The notes under the pieces are model-generated. The model did no database searches, was not told the DNA's origin, and worked only from the letters and a program-made list of their open reading frames with translations. The translations under genes were made by a program, and so were the position numbers. Positions 55,510-64,000 of a stretch of 64,000 bases of DNA are shown here, piece by piece. The number at the start of each line of letters is the position of its first letter. Positions within the stretch are counted from its first letter, which is position 1. This DNA is from Cepaea nemoralis (lineage: Eukaryota > Mollusca > Gastropoda > Stylommatophora > Helicidae): the NCBI GenBank assembly GCA_014155875.1, contig JACEFZ010017448.1, positions 607,501 to 671,500 of the forward strand, in the 5' to 3' direction.

Positions 55510-56808
55510 ATGCCGTCATTACAAGATTTTATAGACATGGGCGAGAGGTCCGGATTGTCCGGTCATGAACTTAGAGCATGGACTAAACAGGAATTAAAAT
55601 TATTCCAGGCACAGCAACGAGAAAAAAGAGCAGCGACCAAAGAAGCTAAGAAAGAGGCTAGAGAATTAGAAGCAGCTCGTGAGAAAGAGGCTATGGAACT
55701 ACAAGCAGCTGTAGAAAGAGAAAAACTGGCAGCAGAAAGGGAGAGACTTGCATTTGAGAAAGAGAAGCTAGCGGCCGAGTTGGTAATGAAAGACAAGGAC
55801 GTAGAAGGGAACTTAAAGGTCAAGACTCTTGAGAAAGACAAGGAAGCCGAAACAGCTCAAGCGAAATTACAAGCGAAATCAGTAGACTCCATTAAATGGC
55901 ACCAGGGTCTGATCAGGAACTTCACACAAGGTGATTCTATGTCAGCATGGATTACTAATTTTTAAGTGCTATTGAAATATTACAAAGTTCCAACCGAAGA
56001 GTGGCCCATACTATTTCACCGTCATTTGACTCTGGAACCGTTGAAAGTAGTGGAGGTGATCCATGAAAGCCTGCGTACCAACTACACATATATTAGAGAA
56101 AGAGTATTATCACATTTTTCATTGGATCAAGCTGGTTTACGAACAAAATTTAAAACACTGGCATCAAAGGCAAACCAGACGTTCTTAGACTACGTCTCAG
56201 AAACAACTTCGCTTTTTGACAAGTGGCTTAAATCAGCTGATGGGGGTTCAGATTTTGAGAAACCCCGTGATCTCATGCTGAGAGACAAATTAATTTCTTC
56301 AGTGCCAGAAACAATGTCTACATTTCTTGTGGATAACAAGTATACATAAGTCCCGGAGATGGAATCTAAGGGCGAGCCATATTACAACGCCCACAGGGAT
56401 GTGTTTGCTGAAGGAGTTCAACCGGAGTTAGTTATAGGAGCAAGTGCGAGAGTACCCAATCAAAGATACCACAGTAGACCGAACAGATTCTCACAATATG
56501 GTCAGCAGTACAGAGGTAGAGGGCCATACCACATGGGAGGTAACACACACACAGAACGAGATAGTCCTAGAAAGGGTTACTTCATGCAATGTCCACATTG
56601 TAGATTGCAACATGGTTCCCTTGAGATGTGCGATATGAACTCCAGTTACGACTCTTACCTCAAGAACTTAACATCTAAGAAGGCCAGTAAGTATGCTTAT
56701 TACAAGAATAGTGTTAAATGTTGTGTCTTTCATACCTACGGACATATCTCAAAAGATTGTAAAATTAGAAAAACATGGAGAGGCCAGTGCAGAATACATA
56801 TTTACTAG
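55510..56808 (+). pseudogene. Gag-like polyprotein with coiled coil, SCAN-like capsid segment and zinc knuckle
   Basis: One reading frame with two stops (55963-55965 and 56347-56349). N-terminus MPSLQDFIDMGERSGLSGHE. A long charged helix with AAEREKLA-type heptads spans about residues 30-110. The capsid-like part has LRTNYTYIRERVLSHFSLDQ and TFLDYVSETTSLFDKWLKSA, which resembles the SCAN/Gmr1-type Gag fold. The C-terminus has CPHCRLQHGSLEMC and a knuckle-like CCVFHTYGHISKDC in which the second Cys of CCHC is Phe. Gag assembles the particle and packages RNA. Non-functional here. Confidence 0.7.
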
Positions 56809-57260
56809 TAGTGAAAAAGACGAATTCGAAGACTCATGCAGCCATGTTAAAGACATTCCCCAATGACAGACCGTGCAACGTGTGCAAAGAATTCCATGAA
56901 GATGGTAACCTGGCATGTGGCCACAGTGTACCAATACATGAGGCTAACGCAGATGACACCCAGAATGGCACCCTTAAGATCCACCAGGCATGGGTTAATG
57001 GATCGCCACCAACATGTGTTATTGACACGGGCGCATCCGTTGTATTGGTATACCACAAATTAGTAAATAGGAGAGACTACACAGGCACAATCGTTACCTG
57101 CAGACGTTCGGGGGTACCCTAGAAAGATATAAGATAGCATGGGTCACTATAAGATGTCCCTACTGTGAGGGAAGAATATGTGCAGCAGTTTTACTTAACT
57201 AGTATGCTGGTCTGATGATTGGGAACTTTCCAAATTAGACAGAATGTACCCATGAAGAAA
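56775..57260 (+). pseudogene. Retroviral-type aspartic protease region
   Basis: The frame overlaps the Gag end by 34 bases in the -1 frame, the usual Gag/Pro arrangement. It has CNVCKEFHEDGNLACGH, then the catalytic flap VIDTGASVVLVYHKL. After a stop at 57122 the second half continues in another frame (IRCPYCEGRICAAVL, YAGLMIGNFPN), the usual A.LLIGN region. It cleaves the element polyprotein in active relatives. Frame breaks make it inactive. Confidence 0.75.
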
Positions 57261-57366
57261 CGATCAAATAAATACCAGCCAATGCACTCACGAGAACCCA
57301 GGTTCAAAAGACACAAGAAGAAGAAAATAGGCAGCCAACACAGATTATCTCAACCAACAGAAGACA

Positions 57367-57885
57367 GTGCTCATTGACCTGGACGAAAGACTTATAACAC
57401 AACAGAGGGATGACATGACAGTACGAAAATGTTTACACCATACTATCCATGAAGTAAATAAATCCAATTATTGGAAAGCTGATACTTATCAACTACACAA
57501 GTTAATTCCTGAATCTGTCCAACAAACAAATGCAGCACTCTCATACAGAAAATCTAAAGCAATTGTGATTGAACAACAAAACCAAACCATCACACAGTCT
57601 TACCTTTCTGCAAATAACACCAGTCAGACGAACCAACAGAAACCACATAAAGGTAGAATAAAAGTTATAACACCAGCCAAAAATACATCTAATTTTAACA
57701 AACAACATATACAGTCCAAAGAACAATGGATGTGGAACTTCATAATCATATTTATTTTTCCAGTGACGATACTAATTAAACCAATCCTCACCCATATTGA
57801 TGGGGCTGTTACAAACATCTACTCACAAGCCAAGAAATATTTTACAAACTGGTTACGTGAATGGAAATGGCGTTACAGAAAATAA
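57367..57885 (+). CDS. Membrane-protein-like frame between protease and RNase H
   Basis: 172 residues. The start LIDLDERLITQQRDDMTVRK looks like the Pol linker after protease. The middle is Gln/Asn-rich with potential N-glycosylation sites (NQT, NNT). A strong hydrophobic segment, WNFIIIFIFPVTILIKPIL, spans about residues 118-136, followed by a basic tail. After the stop, the same frame gives a second hydrophobic stretch (FILVSAYLVCLAYLCLRYI). Two membrane segments in this location are unexpected. It may be an envelope-like C-terminus brought here by rearrangement, or chance in A/T-rich DNA. Not identified. Confidence 0.4.
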   Translation: MLIDLDERLITQQRDDMTVRKCLHHTIHEVNKSNYWKADTYQLHKLIPESVQQTNAALSYRKSKAIVIEQQNQTITQSYLSANNTSQTNQQKPHKGRIKVITPAKNTSNFNKQHIQSKEQWMWNFIIIFIFPVTILIKPILTHIDGAVTNIYSQAKKYFTNWLREWKWRYRK

Positions 57886-58169
57886 TTTATACTTGTATCT
57901 GCTTACCTTGTCTGCTTAGCGTATCTGTGCTTGAGATATATCAGACTATATATGTGGTATACATTATACACACAACTGAAAGCTATAACATTGTTCAACA
58001 AAGTTAAAATATAAATATGAAAACATACATTCAGAAAAGACACACCACACATTCAAGAAAGAGTATAGGTTAAGAAAATTCAAATTTTATTCCAGTCTTC
58101 ATTATCCTATTCCGTTAATAAGAAATGATTTCGAAGAGAAACCTAATTTTGGTTTTCAAAATTCTAAAA

Positions 58170-58766
58170 CATGAAACCTCCCAACAACAAGAAAGAAGTT
58201 AGAAGTGTGTTAGGACTCATCAATTACTACCAAAAGCTCATTCCTAATTTCGCGGACATGACAGCTACTTTTTCAGAACTATTGAAAAAAAGGTCAACCC
58301 GCTAAAATTAGGTGGACTGAAAAACATGATGAACTTCTACAACAAATTAAGAATATGTTCAGTAATTGTCCAATTCTGAAACTATGTAACATCTCGAAAG
58401 ATTTCATTATTTAGACTGACGCGAGCGTATATGCAATTTCTGCAATTCTTTTGCAAATTCACATTGGTAAATTACATCCTGTTCTGTACTTTAGCAGGAA
58501 ACTATCAGAAACTCAAAAGAAATATGATGTCACTGAACTTGAAGCTGTGGCTCTGATAGAAAGTGTCAATACGTTTTCTAAATATCTGCTCGGGAGGAAA
58601 TTCCTTGTTCTTTCTGACAATAAGCCTTTACAAGTCTTTAAAGATGGTCATTAAAAAAAAACTCAAGAATACACAGATGGTCTCTTCTTTTGCAAGATTA
58701 TGATTTTGACATCTGTCACATACCGGATAAAGATAATAACCTGGCTGATCTTCTCAGTAGACTATA
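58170..58766 (+). pseudogene. Reverse transcriptase thumb and RNase H (Ty3/gypsy type)
   Basis: PNNKKEVRSVLGLINYYQKL followed by IPNFADMTATFSELLKK is the RT connection block. RNase H follows: TDASVYAISAILLQ (D), HPVLYFSRKLSETQKKYDVT (with ELEAVALIESVNTF, E) and FLVLSDNKPLQVF (D). It ends at HIPDKDNNLADLLSRL. The first two-thirds of RT, including the YVDD box, is missing. Frame breaks at about 58290, 58413 and 58654. Degrades the RNA of RNA-DNA hybrids in active relatives. Confidence 0.85.
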
Positions 58767-60855
58767 GAAATCTATACTGATATTACATTTCATGTTACTG
58801 TCTGCGTGCATACATGTTAAAATGGAGTAATCCAGTATTCCGAATAATATTTTCACTTCTGTACTCCCGTATAGAACGTTTCCAAATATGCAACAAACAG
58901 TTTGCCATATGTTAGTTAATTTAGGATAATTATTGTCAGATTGGTACATATTTTTTCCAATTTGATTGCTTGCCAGATTCTGAAGATATTCGAACCTTGT
59001 CAACTAGACACTACTCCGAGTGTTGTGTTATGGTGATGTCAGACTTTTGTTACAGTCGATCGTGATCTAAGTTGATGCGATAGTTTGGGCTACACCAGCG
59101 GGCATCTAAACTACGAGATGACGAAATCTATTAGATTAATTGTACATATTATTTACATCCATAGTCACGATCATATCTTAAACCATACTTATTTCGCATC
59201 AATGGTCATTATCATACTACCATTTCACGAACACATATATGCAATCTGTACGTCATAATTCACTCATCACACCGACAATGAAAGGGTCATATCAATTAAA
59301 CATTGAAAATATCATTCATTTGCCATTTGTACGTCATGGTTCACTCATCACACCGTCGATGAGAGGGTCATGCCATTTCAATAGTGAGGATATCATTCAC
59401 TTCCAATTTGAACGTCATGGTTCACTCATCACACCGTCGATGAGAAGGTCATGTCAGTCAAACATTTAATATATCATTCATTTACCATTCATGCATCATG
59501 GTACGAGTGTTACTAGTATATAATGCTTCAAGCTTTTACAATGCCAGAACATTATAACAGAGATTGTTGTTTGGTATGGTAGAGATAATTTTAATTGCAA
59601 AACACAGTCAAATGATACATACACGATTTTATTTCAAAACAACAAGCACACTGAACAGTACAGACTAAACATAACTGCATATGTACAAGGGCTAAATAGC
59701 ATGAATGAGTGAGAGTATCCTAAATTTGCATATAATATGATTTTCCAGTTAATTTCAAGTTAAGATAATATTACGATAATTATTATGTTGTTATTCTAAA
59801 TTATAATTAAAGTTCTAATATTTCAGTTTGTAGGATTAATGGTTGATACGTACAAGTGTTCCCGGTACTCTGATTGTGGTTAACACTGTGAATATTTATC
59901 CTAATGCTTATTATTGGGGAGACAAACTAAATGTACTTACCCAATAGCAGGGATAAGGCTGACACACAAGTCAAAACCACCCACAATCATATTTCAAAAG
60001 AAGAAGATTAGGCTACAATTATTGTTGTCGTATTGTATAATATTACATAAAACATTGCGGATTGTCAATATGATATTACAATGTTATTATTTTAATGTGT
60101 AATTTGATGTTTGCTGCAACAGTTAAGTATATAGAATTACGTGGATAACACCCATCCATGTGGACAGGCATACGTAATAATGATCTATAAGGACAAGTCG
60201 ACAAATAAAAATAAAAGACAAAGCAGGATAAGAACCTATAGTCTCACACATAGAATTAAAGGAAATAGAAATACCATGAGGACTCTTACAGTTATACAGC
60301 TACAAAGGCAGCAAATCTCACCTATCAAATATAATAAGGGAGTAAATATCAAACGGTAAACACTAATGACAAGATGACAAGTTGAAAGAAAAGTCATATA
60401 AGTTTATATACATGACACATATCAAACTCCAATACTAATACAGAGGGAATGGTACAATTTAATCACACACGTCCCCACGATCGGGTTTAATAGCTTTGGT
60501 TGGGAATGCTTGACTTTAAGGCAAATGAGGTACTACTATGGGGAGGCCGCGGGACCTTATGAAGCTCATAGATTAGTTAGCCCAGCCCTCCCATAGGCTG
60601 GTGCTACACGACGTCTACCGGGGGTGTAGATAAAAGTGCGTGCCCGTAATATAATAATAATATATTTTTAAATCAGATTTTGTGTGTGATTAATAGGAGA
60701 CCATACCATCATATTAGCAAAGTTATACGTATGTGGAAAGAGTTTATATACATATAATATATGAAGAGATATCACTCAGTAATTCTAAACTGCTACATAT
60801 CAGGTTAGAAAAAAACCGACCAGACTTTTAAAATGGTTAAACAATTTTCAAAAAT
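58767..60855 (+). other. Non-coding 3' part of LTR element 2, no integrase seen
   Basis: No HHCC zinc finger or DDE integrase motif found. It contains the 81-bp repeat at 59251 and short frames of no recognised kind up to the polypurine tract. Confidence 0.6.
59251..59500 (+). repeat. 81-bp tandem repeat, three copies
   Basis: The unit begins CGTCATGGTTCACTCATCAC and ends ATATCATTCA plus a short spacer. Copies start at about 59251, 59332 and 59413. Because 81 is divisible by 3, the frame repeats as SLITPSMRGS-type peptides; I regard this as non-coding. Confidence 0.9.
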
Positions 60856-60872
60856 GAGGGGGGGGGACATAC

Positions 60873-61094
60873 TGCCATGTAGCACTTCAGAATGAGATAC
60901 AGAATTCATAAGTGAGAAAGAACCCGAAGAGTTAATCTCAAAGAAGCAGACGGCAAGAGTCGCCAAGTGACGTCACTATGTGAAAAACGTCACTGCGCGA
61001 TACATTAGCAACCGGCTAGTTAGGTCTGCGGCTTACAACAAGAAGGCAGCATAAAAGTTCTCAGAGGCAAATTATTAGCATAAATCATCTAGAA
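60873..61094 (+). repeat. 3' LTR of LTR retrotransposon 2, truncated by hAT
   Basis: Collinear with 51210-51430. It stops at ATCTAGAA (61087-61094), which should be the hAT 8-bp target duplication. Confidence 0.85.
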
Positions 61095-61299
61095 CAGGGG
61101 TGGGCAAACTATGGCCCGCGGGCCGCATGCGGCCCGCCAAATGATTTTATGCATTCAAGAATAAAATCTTTTACTTCGTTTTTAAGTTATTGTGTTGAAT
61201 ATTAAAGAATTTCATGTACTTTTATGATTGTTTTAACATTTTTGATAAACATTTCTTTCTAATTATCTATTTTTGTAAATAATCCTTGACTTTCGTAAT

Positions 61300-62270
61300 G
61301 TAATGCTTCTTCTTCTTTCGTTCGCCTTAAATATGTCTATAACTGCAATGTTGCCTCTTGTATTTATTTAACTGTCCTGTTCATTTCACTCAGCAGTCCA
61401 TAGAGTTTATCTGCCACTGTCGTCTCTCTAGGCCAGAAGGTTTGCCTAGACATGTTGTAATTTGGGCAATCTTTAAGTATGTGCTTTGCTGTCTGCGACG
61501 ATAATCCGCATGTGCATATGGCTGATTCACCAATCTTGAATCTTGTATACTTGTGGTTGCGTAATCTATTGTGTCCTGTTCTGAGGCGCAGAGTAATGAC
61601 TTGTTCTGCTCTGTCCATAACGTGGTAGTCGTCTTGAGCAGGTTTTTGTGACCTTCTGACTGTTATCATTCTTTTCTTTTGGTGGTATTAACGGGCACAT
61701 CAGGCTGTTCTTCTTTTGCTCCTTCCTTAGCCAATCGATCAGTTCTGTCGTTTCCGGGTACTGTACAGTGGGTTGGTATCCACTGTATGGTGACCTTATG
61801 CTGGCTGCTAAGTTCAGAAAGTAGTGTCCTTAGTTTCAAGACATCATTTCGTTTTCGTTGAGGTGAGTTTCTTGCAAGCAACATACGCTTAACTTTTCTT
61901 GGTCGAAGATGTTTCCTAGTTCTATTGATTTGTTGCTGAATCCCTCCGCATGCCAGTGCATTAGTTTTAGTATTTGTTTGGTATTGACAGACGCTCTATT
62001 CTCAGGATCCCCTGGCTCCACAGGACATCTAAGAAGGACCTTCAGTAGCTGTAGTTGGACCATTTCGAGGCATATGACCCGCACTGCACCTGCCTGGGGG
62101 TCCAAAGCAGGGCGAGCACCGTAACATTTAGCAGTAGTCGACATATTTCATTACGCGTGATTGGTGGCATCCTGATTTCTGTGGTGCGCCTCCTGGCTGG
62201 GTGCTTCCGTATTCAGCACCTTTCCTTTGCTAGAGCAGAGTGGTCTTACTCGAGTTTAGGCGTGTAGGCA
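61300..62270 (-). mobile_element. Internally deleted LINE inside the hAT
   Basis: On the minus strand: a leader, then the start of an endonuclease (LMHWHAEGFSNKSIELGN, LSVCCLQETHLNEN, about 61980-61850). It passes directly into RNase H and the C-terminus (LSSQHKVTIQWIPTHCTVPG, NDRTDRLAKEGAKEE, RLRTGHNRLRNHKYTRFKIG, CTCGLSSQTAKHILKDCPNY). All of RT is missing. The endonuclease and RNase H parts are joined out of frame at about 61860. Its 3' end is rich in GAAGAAGAAG (minus). Confidence 0.75.
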
Positions 62271-62834
62271 CGCACACACATTTCTGCGCATGCATGTATG
62301 TGCATACACATATTGAGCGTTCTGGATATTTCTCGGCGCCAGTGACTCGCCGTAGCCCCTTCTCCTGTAAGTTAAAACAGTTCCGCCACGAGAAGGCCAG
62401 GAGTTGGACTTTTGCTGCAAAGGTAATGAATGCACGAGCCATTAGGGTATTTAAGCAAGGTTGGGCGCTCACCCCAACTCGGCCCCTGGCTACATACAGC
62501 AACATTTGGAACCATGGAATGCTAAAATGCGAATTTAATTATCGATTTTTATATACAGAAATATTTATCGACATGTAAAAATGTTATAAGGATGATTTTA
62601 TGAAAAACAGATATTTCTCCGGTGAATAAAATGATTTATTTTACAAGAAAATATTAAATTTAATAGTCTTTTGCTGTTATAAATTATTTCCACATTTACA
62701 ATGTTCAAATTAATGTATTTGTTGTAGTAGTCTTGATATATTTCTGAAATTTATTCTGAGCTTACTACTTGTTTTCCGAATATTTTTTTTCACACCCTGC
62801 CGGAAGTAGGTTTTGTTTCATTTCCATTAAAGCA

Positions 62835-63941
62835 ATGAATGTCAATAACAAACGTAAAATTGAAGATGAATGCCGTGTTTTTAATCATGAATGGACAACT
62901 AAGTACTGTTTTATAAAAGTTGGTAGCAAATCAGTTTGCATATTGTGTCGTGAGTCAGTGGCTGTCTTCAAGGAGTACAATTTAAAAAGACATTATCACA
63001 AAAAACATTCCGATTTCGGATACAATTTAACAACCGAAGGAAGGGAAAGAAAATGCCTTGAGTTGGTGAAAATTTTGGAGAAACATAGAACTGTTTTCAC
63101 TAAACAGTCTTCAATTCAAGATGCTGCAACTGAAGCTAGTCTTGTGCTGTCACACACAATTGTAAAACAGAACATGGAATGTTTCCAATATGCAGCAAAC
63201 ATTATGTGTCCAGAACAAAAACACAGATTTGACAACATTACGTTATCAAGGAGAACTGTGGTCAGACATGTTGACAAGATAAGTGACAATTTGATGCATA
63301 AACTTCAAGATGCAAGTAAACAATTTTTGTGGTACTCTCTTGCAATGGGTGAGAGTGCCGATGTACATGATACTGCCCAATTATTGATATTTATACGTGG
63401 AATAAACACTTCTTTCAAACTCACTGAAGAGTTACTGACTGTTGAGTCACTCAAAGACACAACCACAGGCCATGATATATTCAATGCTGTTACTAACTGT
63501 ATTGAAAGAACTGGGTTGGTATGGAACAAGATGGCAAGTGTTACAACTGACGGAGCTCGTACTTTGACTGGATAAAATGTAGGCCTGGTAAAATTGATAA
63601 GTAATAAGCTTAAAGCAGAATATCCAGGCCGCACGTTATTACCACTTCACTGTGTGATCCATCAAGAAAGTCTGTGTAAAACTGTTTTGAATATCAAGCA
63701 TGTTATCGACCCAGTTGTCAGTGTCATCAACCTCATCAAATCAAGAGGACTTAATCACAGACAATTCAAGGCATTACTTGACGATTTAGAAACTGAACAT
63801 TCCGATATCCTGTACCACACCAGTGTTCGATGGCTGAGTCTCGGCAAGGTGTTGAGGCGAGTGGGGGAACTCAGAGAAGAAATAGTGATGTTCCTAGAGA
63901 TGAAGGACTGTGACGGGGCAGCCCCGGCAGCATCCGAATGA
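62835..63941 (+). pseudogene. hAT transposase, GTF2IRD2-like, one in-frame stop then early end
   Basis: The ATG at 62835 (MNVNNKRKIEDECRVFNHEW) is preferred over 62769 because it opens the conserved part. BED-type zinc finger: VCILCRESVAVF...HYHKKH at about residues 35-57. Then KQSSIQDAATEASLVLSHTI, SRRTVVRHVDKISDNLMHKL, catalytic-core-like FLWYSLAMGESADVHDTAQL, SVTTDGARTLTG. A TAA at 63573-63575 breaks the frame. The same frame resumes with LLPLHCVIHQESLCKTVLNI, SRGLNHRQFKALLDDLETEH and YHTSVRWLSLGKVLRRVGEL, and ends at a TGA at 63939-63941. The C-terminal part is not present in the last 59 bases. Close to the domesticated vertebrate GTF2IRD2 C-terminal transposase; inactive as read. Confidence 0.85.
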
Positions 63942-64000
63942 CACAAGTTTGAAAGGAATTAAAGAGCCCACAAGAATTATTCTATCATTCTCTAAGTAAA

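Larger units (their letters stand above)
51210..61094 (+). mobile_element. LTR retrotransposon 2 (Ty3/gypsy-like, SCAN-like Gag), degraded
   Basis: The left LTR begins TGCCATGTAGCAC at 51210 and the right LTR begins identically at 60873. A G-rich polypurine tract (GAGGGGGGGGG, about 60856) precedes the right LTR. Domain order: long leader, Gag, aspartic protease, a membrane-type frame, RT thumb plus RNase H, then about 2.1 kb of non-coding sequence. No integrase is seen. The right LTR is interrupted by a hAT element at 61095. Over about 222 shared bases I count about 16 differences, so it is older than LTR element 1. Confidence 0.85.
61095..64000 (+). mobile_element. hAT transposon (GTF2IRD2-like), runs off the window
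   Basis: The TIR CAGGGGTGGGCAAACTATGG begins right after ATCTAGAA, followed by GGCCCGCGGGCC, as in the hAT at 31211. It contains a reversed LINE (about 61300-62270) and a transposase pseudogene from 62835. The right TIR and target duplication are not in the window. 62271-62834 has no other recognised content. Confidence 0.8.

Noticed and set aside
59239..59469. Repetitive 76-codon frame as a small repeat protein
   Set aside because: The 81-bp unit length keeps the frame open; there is no start context or other sign of coding.

Overview
This looks like a gene-poor, repeat-dense stretch of an invertebrate animal nuclear genome. I infer a lophotrochozoan, most likely a mollusc, from the mix of tRNA-derived SINEs, several LINE groups, a GTF2IRD2-like hAT element, mariner, Ty3/gypsy-like LTR elements and very long (CT)n, (GAA)n and (GT)n arrays. 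The taxon is an inference. I found no rRNA, intact tRNA, operon or CRISPR. Almost all long reading frames are broken transposon genes. Only two pieces look like host protein-coding sequence: one exon of a CAP/SCP-domain gene (minus strand, about 9.4-9.6 kb) and the decayed last exon of a PEPCK gene (plus strand, about 47.8-48.3 kb).

Layout. 0-5.7 kb: two mirror-image GT/CA-rich minisatellites around inverted arms, LINE 3' ends, a tRNA-derived SINE, a foldback and (CT)n arrays. 5.75-9.25 kb: a complete IS630/Tc1/mariner-type DNA transposon with TIRs and TA target duplication, carrying a nested LINE and SINE. 9.4-9.6 kb: the CAP exon. 10.07-17.06 kb: a young LTR retrotransposon with 356-bp LTRs and a 4-bp target duplication, inserted into a SINE. 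17.1-18.1 kb: LINE ORF1 debris. 18.2-22.6 kb: a mariner split by a 3-kb LINE. 22.7-24.9 kb: an ORF1-only LINE copy. 24.9-27.45 kb: two head-to-head halves of one LINE family. 27.5-31.2 kb: SINE and LINE ends and a tandem array of about 240 bp. 31.2-32.5 kb: an internally deleted hAT with 8-bp target duplications. 32.5-34.6 kb: LINE and SINE ends.

35.4-42.4 kb: a LINE with a very long target duplication, interrupted by a 2.85-kb unclassified insert and by a SINE. 42.4-47.8 kb: minisatellites, a second mariner copy, and LINE and SINE pieces. 47.8-48.3 kb: the PEPCK remnant. 50.6-64 kb: a nest in which a second copy of the DNA transposon is cut by an older LTR element with a SCAN-like Gag; that element's 3' LTR is cut by a hAT transposon, which holds an internally deleted LINE. 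The hAT runs off the right edge.

The elements rarely work together as genes. They are best read as a chronology of insertions. Target duplications, TIRs, LTR pairs and an empty-site paralogue let several steps be ordered from the sequence alone. Domain calls rest on reading translations by eye and on knowledge of the families; no database search was run, and percent differences are hand counts.
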